The position numbers and the translations under genes were made by a program. Positions 16,002 to 25,111 of a stretch of DNA of 64,000 bases are shown in pieces. The notes under the pieces were generated by a model. That model did not search any database. It worked only from the letters and a program-made list of their open reading frames with translations, and was not told the origin of the DNA. Position 1 is the first letter of the stretch, and every line of letters begins with the position of its first letter. The DNA is from Nissabacter sp. SGAir0207 (lineage in GTDB: Bacteria > Pseudomonadota > Gammaproteobacteria > Enterobacterales > Enterobacteriaceae). The DNA is taken from NCBI RefSeq assembly GCF_005491205.1, contig NZ_CP028037.1, positions 310,001 to 374,000 of the forward strand, in the 5' to 3' direction.

Positions 16002-17081
16002 TTACACCACTTTTCTGATAATGGTGACAGCCCGGTAAATCCCGATGGCCTCGCCAACCTCTTCGACCTGGATACCAGCCTCCTCCGCGAGGTGAACCAG
16101 CAGGGCCACGTCGGCATCCGCTTTATTGCTGACCAGCACATGATCTGGCACCCGGCGCATCACCGCACGGGTGGCCTCGGCGATGCCGGGTTTGATGCGG
16201 TTAAGGGAGTCAACCCGGTAGGTCTCCGCCAGCATGGCGAGCACCCGCTCGCTTAAGTGGCGACGCAGGGTGCGCCGTTCGGGGTCAGGCCGCGCGGCCG
16301 CCACCGGTTGGCTCAGCTGCGCACGCAGGGCATCAATCTCCGCGACAAACTGGCGGCTGATGTCATGGTCGAGCAGGTGGCGGCAATACATCGCGCCATG
16401 AAATTCGCCCTCGCGCCATAACGAGCGGCTGACCAGCCCGGAGACCGGCGCGCCGAGGATGCCGAACGGCATCAGCCAATCCTCGCCGGAGGCAGAGAGC
16501 CAGGCGCAGCCGCCGGGGTCGGCCAGCACCGCCAGCCGTGGCGGATGGCCAAAGGCTGGCAGCGGGGCCAGCGACGCCGCCAGCTCACGCGAAATGGCGC
16601 CCTTGCCCGTCCAGCCATCAACAAACACCACCCCGGCGCTGCCATGTGTCTGGGTGATGTGCGCCAACGCCGTTTGATCGAGTCCGCGATCGCGGATGAT
16701 GCTGACGCCATAGTGCACCGCGTCGATGCCCAGATCCCGCAGGGTATGCAGCAGGCAGACGCCCAGCGGCACCCCGGCGCGCACCAGCGAAACCAGCACC
16801 AGCGGGCGGGCGCTGACCTGTTCCGCCAGGCCAAGCGCCAGTGCGGTCACCTCTTGGGCAATGCGTGGGCCAAACTGCGCCATTGCCTGCCGGTAGATGG
16901 CCTGATGCGCCGCCGATGGCGTTGGCTCCTCAGAGAGCATCTCTGAATAGTGTTTGTCGCCCCGCTGGATCAGGCGCTCCTTCTCCTCAACCGGGGTGTA
17001 ATCCACCTCGACCGGCGAGAGCAGGAACGTAATGTCCGACGCATCATAAGAGCCCGAGGCGAGGGCGAAGGGGGTATGCAT
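16002..17081 (-). CDS. PRTase_1/StiP-family phosphoribosyltransferase with C-terminal PELOTA domain
   Basis: 359 residues. The N-terminus SGSYDASDITFLLSPVEV followed by VEEKERLIQRGDKHYSEMLS is the hallmark of the ter-associated PRTase_1 family, formerly annotated as cysteine protease StiP. The PRPP-loop-like segment GVVFVDGWTGKGAISREL (about residues 155-172) supports a phosphoribosyltransferase. The C-terminus RIKPGIAEATRAVMRRVPDHVLV to YRAVTIIRKVV matches a PELOTA-type RNA-binding-like domain. ATG start with GGAG 5 nt upstream. It likely attaches or transfers a ribosyl phosphate group in synthesis of the ter metabolite (proposed in the literature, not proven). Confidence 0.83.
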   Translation of the reverse strand: MHTPFALASGSYDASDITFLLSPVEVDYTPVEEKERLIQRGDKHYSEMLSEEPTPSAAHQAIYRQAMAQFGPRIAQEVTALALGLAEQVSARPLVLVSLVRAGVPLGVCLLHTLRDLGIDAVHYGVSIIRDRGLDQTALAHITQTHGSAGVVFVDGWTGKGAISRELAASLAPLPAFGHPPRLAVLADPGGCAWLSASGEDWLMPFGILGAPVSGLVSRSLWREGEFHGAMYCRHLLDHDISRQFVAEIDALRAQLSQPVAAARPDPERRTLRRHLSERVLAMLAETYRVDSLNRIKPGIAEATRAVMRRVPDHVLVSNKADADVALLVHLAEEAGIQVEEVGEAIGIYRAVTIIRKVV

Positions 17082-17094
17082 AATCACTCCTTAA

Positions 17095-17901
17095 TCAATG
17101 CCGCGACAGGGCATCCTGCAACAGGGCCAGCACCTGGCTGCGCTGGGGCAGCGCCAGAAAGTCACACTGCTGCATAAAACTGAAATCCGTCAGGCTATCG
17201 CCAAAGCCGAGCACTGGCCGATCAGGCGCGTGTTCATGCAGCCGCGCCAGTAGGTAGCGCACGGCGTGGCCCTTGTCGATGCAGTTGGGCAACCAGGCAA
17301 TATTATTGCCATTACGGTGGACGTAGAACCCGTCCAGATCAAAGGTTTGTGCTACCCAGTCGGCATAGCGGTTGAGCGCCTCCAGTTGGCTGCTCTCCTT
17401 CACCTTCATCACTAGATAGATGGGGATGCCATACTCCTGGCACATCCGGCACCAGCCGGGCGCGGTAGGCAGATGGGCATCCTGCGCCTGTGGGTCGGCC
17501 AACAGCGTTGATACATGCTGTTGCAGCGCCGCCAGCCGTGTCTGGTAGGGCGCAAGCTGCGCGCTGATCTGCGCTTGCCAGCTGGCATCCGGCTCGCCCT
17601 GTGGTGTCAAAATCACCGCGCCGTGGGTCGTGATGGCGTAGGAATCAAAGGGGATGCAGACCCGCGCCAGCTCGTCAGTGCCGCGCGCGGTGACCGGAAT
17701 GGTCTCCGCCTGTGCCAGCATCCACTGCACCAGATTGGCCTGCCGCGCCATCATAAAGCTGCGCGGGGCGAGATCCCTGTCCAGCGCGCCGACGGCTAAG
17801 GGTTGCTGCGCCTGCGGGCCAGGGATCTTGCGCAGGGTCTGAAACAGGGTGTCGTCCAGATCGGTAAAGATGATCGGGCGGGTAAAGGCGTCGTGCGGCA
17901 T
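17095..17901 (-). CDS. HAD superfamily phosphatase of the ter module
   Basis: 268 residues. Motif I is FTDLDDTLFQT (about 12-22) with the nucleophile Asp; motif II Thr lies in IPVTARGTDEL; the Lys of motif III is in NCIDKGHAVRYL; motif IV is GFGDSLTDFSFM near the C-terminus. A C2-type cap lies between. In ter operons this HAD enzyme is thought to dephosphorylate a nucleotide-like intermediate. It starts 1 bp from the stop of the upstream PRTase/TRSP gene, so it is translationally coupled. Confidence 0.88.
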   Translation of the reverse strand: MPHDAFTRPIIFTDLDDTLFQTLRKIPGPQAQQPLAVGALDRDLAPRSFMMARQANLVQWMLAQAETIPVTARGTDELARVCIPFDSYAITTHGAVILTPQGEPDASWQAQISAQLAPYQTRLAALQQHVSTLLADPQAQDAHLPTAPGWCRMCQEYGIPIYLVMKVKESSQLEALNRYADWVAQTFDLDGFYVHRNGNNIAWLPNCIDKGHAVRYLLARLHEHAPDRPVLGFGDSLTDFSFMQQCDFLALPQRSQVLALLQDALSRH

Positions 17902-17902
17902 A

Positions 17903-19033
17903 TCAGCCCTCGTGGATGTGCAGATGCGGGAAGCGAACCAAAAAAGCCGGATCCCACGCGGAGGCGGGTGTCTCGGTACAGAGGATCACCCGGTCATAGG
18001 CAGCGGGATCGACGTTATAGAGGTACATCGGTACGCCCAGACCATAGTGATCCTGGAAGCTCATCGCCTGCTCAATGGCCAGCCCCGGCGAGACCGGGGA
18101 GCGGGTGGTGGAGCCAAATTTGACCTGCGCCCCTTGGTTCTCCAGCCATTCGGCCAGCAGGAACGGCTGCCAGACATACTCCCCAGAGCCAAGCACCAGA
18201 ATGCGTTCGCCGGGACAGGGGGCCGGCAGGTGCAGCAGGCGCTCCACCTCGTCAACGCCCATCCGTCCCCAGCGATCCGCCAGCCCGTTCAGTGGCTGGC
18301 TGCCACGCGCGGTAATGTTGACCTGCGGGGCATCCAGCACCACCGGCGTGCTGGCCGGTGTCCAGCGCCAGCGGCCGGTGGCGAGCGAGACCGCGCTGAC
18401 CGGCAGGGCGATCTGCCCGCCCAGCGCATTGGCTGACCAGTCTGTCAGGGTGGCGGTGACCACCTGCCGCAACTGGGTAAGCCCAGCGTCGTGCAGCGCA
18501 CGGTAGAGGTTGAGGAAGGTTTTGCCGGTGGTGGCCTCGTCATCCACCATCACCAACGTGCGGGCCTGCTGCACCTGTTCACGCAGGGCAGGGTGGGTAG
18601 GCTGATGCACCAGATGCGCCGTGGCGTGGCTGTGCTCCTCCTCAAAACGGCAGAGCAGATCGCCACCGAGCGGGTGGCGGGTGGTGGTCAGCAGGATCGC
18701 CTGCTCACCGCGCGCACGCAGGGCGGCATGGACACCCGCCGCCAGCCCGACCGCCGTCTCCGCCATGCCCATCACCAGCAGCGGGCCGGGCAGGTTGGTG
18801 GGGATCTGGTCGGCCAGATCGCTAAAGGCTTTGCGCATCAGGCGGGGCGGGCAGGGGATATGGCGACCCAGCACCTTGCTGACAAACAGAAAGGCGCGCC
18901 GTGGATTGCGGCGCTGTGCCATAGAGAACAGCGTGTCAGCGCTCCATCCCGGCTGGCAAAAGAGGTCCAGCGACATCTTGCCCGCCGGCAGGCTGGCCTC
19001 CAAATGTTCTTCGTGACCGTGGGCATTACGCAT
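17903..19033 (-). CDS. Phosphoribosyltransferase with C-terminal TRSP domain (ter module)
   Basis: 376 residues. The PRPP-binding loop is VMVDDEATTGKTFLN (about 160-174), the acidic-acidic-x-x-TTGKT signature of type I PRTases. LLVMGMAETAVGLAAGV earlier and the C-terminal block ERILVLGSGEYVWQPFLLAEWLENQG and VKFGSTTRSPV fit the PRTase_2 plus TRSP organisation known from ter loci. It overlaps the ATP-grasp stop by 8 bp. Likely role: salvage or base-exchange step yielding a ribosylated precursor of the ter metabolite. Confidence 0.83.
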   Translation of the reverse strand: MRNAHGHEEHLEASLPAGKMSLDLFCQPGWSADTLFSMAQRRNPRRAFLFVSKVLGRHIPCPPRLMRKAFSDLADQIPTNLPGPLLVMGMAETAVGLAAGVHAALRARGEQAILLTTTRHPLGGDLLCRFEEEHSHATAHLVHQPTHPALREQVQQARTLVMVDDEATTGKTFLNLYRALHDAGLTQLRQVVTATLTDWSANALGGQIALPVSAVSLATGRWRWTPASTPVVLDAPQVNITARGSQPLNGLADRWGRMGVDEVERLLHLPAPCPGERILVLGSGEYVWQPFLLAEWLENQGAQVKFGSTTRSPVSPGLAIEQAMSFQDHYGLGVPMYLYNVDPAAYDRVILCTETPASAWDPAFLVRFPHLHIHEG

Positions 19034-20072
19034 GGTGTGACTCGCTGGCAGGAACCGGAATAGCCTCTTCCACGATACGCACCGTGGTATGGCGGAGTTG
19101 TTGGCGGGGAAGGGTTAACCCCAGCCGATCGGCCATCATGATGGCCGGTAAATTGATGCCGCTTTGCAGGCCATAGGCGACCCCGCCGCTGGGGCGCAAA
19201 TTGCACTCCAGCACGCGCGGGCGGCCATCATCACCGGCCCGCGTCTGGACGTTGATCAACCCATCTGCCTGAAGCAGCGCCGCGACGCGACAGGCCAATT
19301 CAACCTCCTCGCCATGCTCAAACAGCGTTTGCATCGGGCCATCTTTACGGCGGCCCAGCGCCGCCTGTACCTGTCCACGACGCGCCACCAAATCGATGCT
19401 GCACTCCGGGCCGGGCAGATAGGGCATGACGATCATGGGTTGTTTCAGGCCGCCGCTCTGGGCCAGCGCGTCAAGATAGGTTTCGGTACGGATGCGGCGG
19501 GAGTCTGGCGCCTCCAGCATCAAACTGGCTGGTGCCTGATCGTCCAACTGCCAATAGCCAAGGCCATAGATGCCGGTATTGGGTTTGATGCACAGGCGCG
19601 GGTAGCTGGCCTTCAGCGTCTGCAACGTGTCGCGTAGCGCCTCCAGGTTCTCCACGCGTACCGCCGGGGTATGCGGAATGCCCTGTGCCATCAATGCCTC
19701 GGTGAAGGCCGCTTTGTCATCCGCCAGTGCCTGTGAGGCCGGCCCGGTTGCACCCGTGATCAACTGCACGCCGGTAGCCTCAATCTCCTGTCGGTGGGCT
19801 TCAAACCAACGGCCCGGCTTGCCGGTATGGATGACCCTGACCTGATAAGCCGCAACGGTTTCCCGTATAAACTCCAGCCGCTGCACCGGGTCAGTCGGTT
19901 CGCGCAGCGCGATATCGGCGCACTGGGTGATCTCTGGCCGGTACTGCCGGTGTGAGGCGATAACGCTCAATGGCTGGCCGTGGGCATCCTGCCAACCGTA
20001 GTGGCGAATCGCCTCGCGCAAGCCTTGGATTATCCCGCGTTGGGATGAGAATCCTTCCATCAACCACATCAT
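19026..20072 (-). CDS. ATP-grasp ligase of the ter module
   Basis: 348 residues from the ATG at 20072, which overlaps the preceding stop as ATGA. ATP-grasp features: PRLCIKPNTGIYGLGYW (Lys-containing nucleotide strand and glycine loop, about 160-176), IVMPYLPGPECSIDLVA, and the metal-binding end RVLECNLRPSGGVAYG with Glu and Asn. It would join an acid and an amine with ATP in assembly of the ter metabolite. The upstream frame extends 33 codons further, but the coupled start is better supported. Confidence 0.87.
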   Translation of the reverse strand: MMWLMEGFSSQRGIIQGLREAIRHYGWQDAHGQPLSVIASHRQYRPEITQCADIALREPTDPVQRLEFIRETVAAYQVRVIHTGKPGRWFEAHRQEIEATGVQLITGATGPASQALADDKAAFTEALMAQGIPHTPAVRVENLEALRDTLQTLKASYPRLCIKPNTGIYGLGYWQLDDQAPASLMLEAPDSRRIRTETYLDALAQSGGLKQPMIVMPYLPGPECSIDLVARRGQVQAALGRRKDGPMQTLFEHGEEVELACRVAALLQADGLINVQTRAGDDGRPRVLECNLRPSGGVAYGLQSGINLPAIMMADRLGLTLPRQQLRHTTVRIVEEAIPVPASESHHA

Positions 20073-20461
20073 GACTGTTGCTCCCGACGGTTCTTGGCGA
20101 TCAGCGCGGAGAGCGTCGAGGCAGCGGCGGGCACCTCGCCAATAGAGTGGGCACCATAGCCCCGCAACCATAAGCCAGACTTACGGTTTCCGGTTATTTC
20201 GCCCAGCTGTTTGGCACTGTGGGTTTTAAGGGCATTGACCAACATTGACAATTCGGTACCTGGCGACATAGTGAGCCGCAGCTCCACCCCCTCATGCAGC
20301 AGGTCAAGGTGATCGATCACGAAGGGAAGATTGCGTGCGCAATGGGGGATGATCTCCTGCAACAACTGCCGTTCCCGCGCCTGAACACTGTCTGGTGACC
20401 CAAACGCGAAAATGAGCTGCATCTTGATGTCAAAGATATTGTATCTGTTGGCTTTTATCAT
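20069..20461 (-). CDS. Catalytically dead IS200-type (Y1/HUH) transposase-like protein heading the ter module operon
   Basis: 130 residues with start ATG at 20461 and ribosome-binding site AAGGG. It follows the layout of IS200/IS605 TnpA: an N-terminal strand RYNIFDIKMQLIFAF in place of RWNCKYHIVFAPK; GVELRLTMSPGTELSMLVNALK where TnpA has the HUH motif and following helix (here V-E-L instead of H-I-H); then LWLRGYGAHSIGEV matching the FWxRGYYVxTVG block. The C-terminal helix has no Tyr at the nucleophile position. It therefore seems domesticated, perhaps a nucleic-acid-binding or regulatory protein. It is translationally coupled to the ATP-grasp gene. It does not look like TerW. Confidence 0.55.
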   Translation of the reverse strand: MIKANRYNIFDIKMQLIFAFGSPDSVQARERQLLQEIIPHCARNLPFVIDHLDLLHEGVELRLTMSPGTELSMLVNALKTHSAKQLGEITGNRKSGLWLRGYGAHSIGEVPAAASTLSALIAKNRREQQS

Positions 20462-21127
20462 TGTTTTCCCTTTCTGAAGCAACAGGAATACCGCCTGACA
20501 ACTAAGAAAGTTTTTTTCAAAGGCCGACAGACGTATTGATTCAGATTTCACAGAAAAGAGTGCGGTGTGGATCGAAGAATCTTCCACGTTTCATCTTTAT
20601 AGTTGGCAAGATAGTTGGCAGATAAATCAATGGCATTTACTTATCTTTGCAAAATATGTCAATAAATGTAATTTTATTTCTATTTATTTAAATAGGACAA
20701 TGTAAATCGTCGGGAAATGAGAGCTGAAAGGTATTTATTTTAATCAAAAAATAGTCATGGTTGATGAATTAATAAATCAAACAAGAATAATTAAGCAACG
20801 ATTTACTGTAAAAAAAGTTTTTATTACATAGATTTACACAAAGCGTAAAACACCAAGGAGGAGTTTGTTACAGTCGTTACCATTTACTCCGTGACTATTG
20901 CAATCAAAGTCAGTTTTTATAGTTTAATCATTTGATGTGTAAATCAATAAACCTTTCCTAAACAACTCAGACTATTTCTTGTAATACTGTCGCCAGATCG
21001 ATTTATTTGCAGGTTAACAGGTGTGAATCAATCTATTTATGGCTAATGGGTAACCCGTCATAAAAGATTCACTTGTTGGCACTGAATGCATTTGCACACG
21101 CTTATCTTCACAGCAAGGAGTTTCGTG
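20462..21127. other. Divergent control region between the ter biosynthetic operon and terZABCDE
   Basis: About 670 bp, markedly AT-rich from 20590 to 21010, unlike the GC-rich genes on both sides. It must hold the two divergent promoters. No coding frame with start signals is seen, and I recognise no specific operator. AT richness makes it a likely H-NS target. Confidence 0.6.
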
Positions 21128-21715
21128 ATGGCTATTTCGCTAAGTAAAAACCAGTCGGTGTCTTTGACCAAGGAGTCAGGATCGACCGTTACCGCGGTTC
21201 ATGTAGGTCTCGGCTGGGATGCGGTAAAAAGCAAAGGGCTGTTCGGCCTGTTTGGCGGCGGTGGCGGTGACATCGACCTGGATGCCTCCTGCGTCATGCT
21301 GGACAGCACCGGGCGCGAGGTGGATACCGTCTGGTTCCGCAAGCTTGAGTCAGATTGCGGGGCGGTGGTGCACAGCGGTGATAACCGTACTGGCGCGGGT
21401 GACGGGGATGATGAGGTGATCACCATCAATTTGCGCCGCGTGCCTTCAGAGGTGCAGCACCTGGCGTTCACCGTCAACAGCTTTACCGGCCAGAACTTCA
21501 CGAAAGTGGAAAATGCCGGGGTGCGCATCCTCGATCAGGCCAATAAAGAGCTGGCGACCTACAATCTGGCGCAGAAAGGGGAGCACACCGCGCTGTTTAT
21601 TGCCTCGCTCTCCCGCACCGGCGGCGACTGGCAGTTCAAGGCGCACGGTATCCCGGCCAATGGCCGCACCATTGAGAGCATGATCCCGATGATCGTGCGC
21701 GAGCTGGCGGGGTAA
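21128..21715 (+). CDS. terZ: TerZ, TerD-domain tellurium resistance protein
   Basis: 195 residues. ATG at 21128 with AAGGAG 7 nt upstream. One TerD/CABP domain: SLSKNQSVSLTKESG, HVGLGWDAV, then a glycine-rich insertion (LFGLFGGGGG) and DIDLDASCVMLD with Ca2+-binding acidic residues, and [18 protein letters not shown]. The glycine insertion and the Cys in DASC are typical of TerZ. TerD-domain proteins bind calcium and assemble near the membrane with TerC in tellurite, phage and colicin resistance. First gene of terZABCDE. Confidence 0.93.
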   Translation: MAISLSKNQSVSLTKESGSTVTAVHVGLGWDAVKSKGLFGLFGGGGGDIDLDASCVMLDSTGREVDTVWFRKLESDCGAVVHSGDNRTGAGDGDDEVITINLRRVPSEVQHLAFTVNSFTGQNFTKVENAGVRILDQANKELATYNLAQKGEHTALFIASLSRTGGDWQFKAHGIPANGRTIESMIPMIVRELAG

Positions 21716-21717
21716 CC

Positions 21718-22890
21718 ATGGCGACCCAACTGATTGCCGGCGGCAATGCCGCCGTGCCAAACACCACGGTCATCATCCGCATCAAGAGCGGCGTGGCCGC
21801 GGATGTCTCCGCGTTTCGCCTGAACGAGCAGGGCAAAACTCGCCAGGATGACGATTTTGTCTTCTACGGCCAGAAACAGAGCCAGGATCGCTCGCTGATC
21901 CTGCTGACCGAGGGCGAAACCAGCGCCTTCTCCGTGAACCTCAGCGCGCTGCCCGCCGACGTGCAGAAAGTGGCCTTCACCATTACGCCAGAGGGTGGCC
22001 AGTCAGTGCAGGCGCTGCGCTCCCTTTCCGTGGGTGTTGAGTATAACGGGCAGCCGCAACTGGCGGGCGAGGTGGATCTGGCAGGGCGCCGCGAGGCGGC
22101 GCTGATCCTCGGCGAACTGTATCGCCGCAACGGCGAGTGGAAATTCCGCTTTGTCGCGCAGGGCTTCAATGGCGGGCTGCAACCGCTGGCCGAGCACTAT
22201 GGCGTGACCATCGATGAGGCCGCAGAGGAGACCCCCGCGCCAGCGCCCGCTCCCGCGCCGACCCCGAAACCCGCGCCAATCAACCTCAGCAAGGTGACGC
22301 TGACCAAAGAGCAGCCGACCATCAACCTGACCAAGTCGGTCAACCTGAGCAAGAGCCAGGGCTTTGGCCGTATCCGCGTCAACCTGAACTGGAACCGCGG
22401 CAGTGGCGGCGGCTTCTTCAACAAGCTCAACGCCATTGACCTCGATCTCGGTGCTTACGTCCGCCTGAAAAATGGTGAGAAAGACCTGATTCAGGCGCTC
22501 GGCAACCGCTTCGGTGATTTTGATCGCTTCCCCTATGTGCACCTGGAGGGCGATGACCGCACCGGCTCCCGCTCTGAGGGCGAGTGGCTGAACATCAATG
22601 GCGCGCATTGGGATGAGATTGCTGAGGTAGTGGTGTTCGCCTTCATCTATAAGGGCGTGCCGAACTGGGCGAAAACCGACGGCGTGGTCACGCTGCAACT
22701 GCCAGAGCAGCCGCCGATTGAGACCCGCCTCACCGAAGGCGGCAGCCGCAACATGATGTGCGCCATCGCCCGGCTGGAGAACACCCAGGGCACCCTGAAG
22801 GTGGAACGCCTGAATGACTATTTCGCCGGCCATGAGCCGATGGATAAAGCCTACGGTTGGGGTTTCAACTGGCGGGCAGGCAGCAAGTAA
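21718..22890 (+). CDS. terA: TerA, two-domain tellurium resistance protein
   Basis: 390 residues. An N-terminal degenerate TerD domain (about 1-165, with LGELYRRNGEWKFRFVAQGF) is joined through a Pro/Ala linker (about 170-190) to a C-terminal TerD-like domain (about 190-390, with NWNRGSGGGFFNKLNAIDLDLGAYV and LEGDDRTGS). It starts 2 bp after the terZ stop. Scaffold-like partner of the other Ter proteins. Confidence 0.93.
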   Translation: MATQLIAGGNAAVPNTTVIIRIKSGVAADVSAFRLNEQGKTRQDDDFVFYGQKQSQDRSLILLTEGETSAFSVNLSALPADVQKVAFTITPEGGQSVQALRSLSVGVEYNGQPQLAGEVDLAGRREAALILGELYRRNGEWKFRFVAQGFNGGLQPLAEHYGVTIDEAAEETPAPAPAPAPTPKPAPINLSKVTLTKEQPTINLTKSVNLSKSQGFGRIRVNLNWNRGSGGGFFNKLNAIDLDLGAYVRLKNGEKDLIQALGNRFGDFDRFPYVHLEGDDRTGSRSEGEWLNINGAHWDEIAEVVVFAFIYKGVPNWAKTDGVVTLQLPEQPPIETRLTEGGSRNMMCAIARLENTQGTLKVERLNDYFAGHEPMDKAYGWGFNWRAGSK

Positions 22891-22910
22891 TCTTTTACGA
22901 GGAAAATACT

Positions 22911-23357
22911 ATGTTTGATTGGGCCAAAAATAAATTCAATCAGGGCCGCGAAACCTTCCTGACCGAGGTCAGCCGCTATAAGGGTAAAGACTTCATGCAG
23001 GGCTGTGTGGCGACCGGCACCTATATCGCGTTTGCCGATGGCGTGGTCTCGCCGCAAGAGAAGCAGAAGCTGGTGAAGTACTTTGAAATCAGCGACGCGC
23101 TCAAGGTCTTCAGCACTGACGAAGTGATCCGCGAATTCCAGAAGCTCTCTGAGAAGTTTGATTTCGATCTGGATATTGGGCGCTCCGAGTGCCTGAAGGT
23201 GATCGGCAAGCTGCGCAACAAGCCGGAGGAGGCCCGTGCGGCGGTGCGTCTGGGCGTGATGATCGCCAAGAGCGACGCAGATTTTGATGAGGCGGAGAAG
23301 CAGGCCCTGATTGCCATCTGCCATGAGTTGGGCCTGAAGCCTGACGAATTCTTCTAA
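22911..23357 (+). CDS. terB: TerB tellurite resistance protein
   Basis: 148 residues, helical TerB fold. ATG at 22911 with GAGG upstream; a longer frame from 22857 is not needed. Acidic metal-binding positions are visible in IAFADGVVSPQEKQKL and MIAKSDADFDEAEKQALI. TerB links the TerD-domain proteins to TerC at the inner membrane. Confidence 0.93.
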   Translation: MFDWAKNKFNQGRETFLTEVSRYKGKDFMQGCVATGTYIAFADGVVSPQEKQKLVKYFEISDALKVFSTDEVIREFQKLSEKFDFDLDIGRSECLKVIGKLRNKPEEARAAVRLGVMIAKSDADFDEAEKQALIAICHELGLKPDEFF

Positions 23358-23370
23358 CTGAGAGTACACG

Positions 23371-24411
23371 ATGGAATCTACCCTGATTGGTTTCCCGGCT
23401 GAAACGGTCATCGTTTTTGTGGTGCTGGCCGTGGCCGCGCTGCTGATTGACCTGCTGGCCCACCGTGGCGATAAGGCGATCAGCCTGAAAAGCGCGGTGA
23501 TGTGGTCGTTGTTCTGGGTGGCGACGGCACTGGGCTTCGCCGCCTTCCTCTATTTCCACCACGGCGCGGAGATTGCCAGCCTGTTTGTCACCGGTTATGC
23601 GCTGGAGAAGGTGCTGTCGGTCGATAACCTGTTTGTGATGATGGCCATCTTTGCATGGTTCAAAGTGCCTGACGGCTATCGCCACCGCGTGCTCTACTGG
23701 GGGATCATCGGGGCCATTGTGTTTCGTGCCATCTTCGTGGCGATCGGCGCGGGCCTGCTGATGCTTGGCCCGTGGGTCGAAATGCTGTTTGCGGTGATTG
23801 TCGCCTGGACGGCAGTGATGATGCTGCGCGCTGGCGATGACGACGAGGAGATTGAGGACTACTCCGATCACCTCGCCAACCGTTTGGTGCGTCGCTTCTT
23901 CCCAGTCTGGCCAAAGCTGGCGGGCAACCGCTTCCTGCTGAAGTCAGAGGAAGTAAGCGCCGAGCTGGCCAAGCCCGAGAATCAGGGCTTCGCCTTCACC
24001 GTGAAGAAGGGTGTGCGCTACGCCACGCCGCTGCTGCTCTGCGTGGCAGTGGTGGAGCTGTCGGACGTGATGTTCGCCTTTGACAGCGTACCGGCGGTGA
24101 TTGCGGTCAGCCGTGAGCCGTTGATCGTCTACTCCGCGATGATGTTTGCCATCCTTGGCCTGCGTACCCTCTACTTTGTGCTGGAAGCCCTGCGCAAATA
24201 TCTGGTGCACTTAGAAAAAGCGGTCATCGTGCTGCTGTTCTTCATCGCGTTCAAACTGGGCCTGAACGCCAGTGACCACCTCTGGCACCACGGCTACGGC
24301 ATCAGCGCCACCACCAGCCTCTACGTGGTACTGGGCGTGCTGGCCCTTGGCATTCTGGCGAGCGTTATGTTCCCCGGCAAAGATGCGCCGGCAGACGATC
24401 GTCAGGGATAA
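23371..24411 (+). CDS. terC: TerC integral membrane protein
   Basis: 346 residues with about nine membrane helices. Conserved acidic residues inside helices: GYALEKVLSVDNLFVM (about 76-91) and VAVVELSDVMFAFDSVPAV (about 226-244). It is the membrane anchor of the Ter complex; relatives of the family handle metal (Mn2+) export. It lies 13 bp after terB. Confidence 0.95.
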   Translation: MESTLIGFPAETVIVFVVLAVAALLIDLLAHRGDKAISLKSAVMWSLFWVATALGFAAFLYFHHGAEIASLFVTGYALEKVLSVDNLFVMMAIFAWFKVPDGYRHRVLYWGIIGAIVFRAIFVAIGAGLLMLGPWVEMLFAVIVAWTAVMMLRAGDDDEEIEDYSDHLANRLVRRFFPVWPKLAGNRFLLKSEEVSAELAKPENQGFAFTVKKGVRYATPLLLCVAVVELSDVMFAFDSVPAVIAVSREPLIVYSAMMFAILGLRTLYFVLEALRKYLVHLEKAVIVLLFFIAFKLGLNASDHLWHHGYGISATTSLYVVLGVLALGILASVMFPGKDAPADDRQG

Positions 24412-24465
24412 ATTTTCATACCGGCGGGCGATGCCCGCCCTCTCTACAGATAACAGGAGAACCAC

Positions 24466-25044
24466 ATGGGTGTTTCACTTTCCAAAGGCGGCAATGTTTC
24501 GTTGAGCAAAACCGACCCAAGCCTGAAAAAAGTGGTGGTGGGTCTGGGCTGGGATGCCCGCTCTACGGATGGGCAGGACTTTGACCTGGATGCCTCGGCC
24601 TTTTTGCTGCAAGCCAATGGCAAGGTCTCACAGGACAATGACTTCATCTTCTATAACAACCTGCGCTCCAGCTGCGGTTCCGTGGTGCATCAGGGTGACA
24701 ACCGCACCGGCGCCGGTGATGGCGATGATGAGAAGCTGACGGTGGAACTGGCGAAAGTGCCTGCCAGCGTCGACAAGATTGTCTTTACCGTCACCATCCA
24801 TGACGCGACCGCGCGCCGCCAGAACTTCGGTCAGGTGAGCAACGCCTTTATCCGTCTGGTGAATGAAGAGAGCAACAACGAAGTGACGCGCTATGACCTG
24901 CAAGAGGATAGCTCCACTGAAGTGGCGATGATCTTCGGCGAGCTGTATCGCCATAACGGTGACTGGAAATTCCGTGCGGTAGGGCAGGGCTTTGGCGGCG
25001 GCCTGTCGGCGCTGTGCGCAAACTTCGGCATTAACGCGGCCTGA
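24466..25044 (+). CDS. terD: TerD tellurium resistance protein
   Basis: 192 residues, single TerD domain: [40 protein letters not shown] and [17 protein letters not shown] give the two acidic Ca2+ sites; [20 protein letters not shown] near the end. Very similar to TerE next to it, so an old tandem duplication. Own ribosome-binding site AGGAG. Confidence 0.95.
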   Translation: MGVSLSKGGNVSLSKTDPSLKKVVVGLGWDARSTDGQDFDLDASAFLLQANGKVSQDNDFIFYNNLRSSCGSVVHQGDNRTGAGDGDDEKLTVELAKVPASVDKIVFTVTIHDATARRQNFGQVSNAFIRLVNEESNNEVTRYDLQEDSSTEVAMIFGELYRHNGDWKFRAVGQGFGGGLSALCANFGINAA

Positions 25045-25111
25045 TGGTTGGCCCCGCGCCGTCGTGGACGGCGCGATTGATCTTCAAAACATTAACGAAA
25101 AGGAAAAAAGT

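Noticed and set aside
20069..20461. TerW regulator
   Set aside because: Position suggested it, but there is no winged-helix pattern and the sequence follows the IS200 transposase layout instead.
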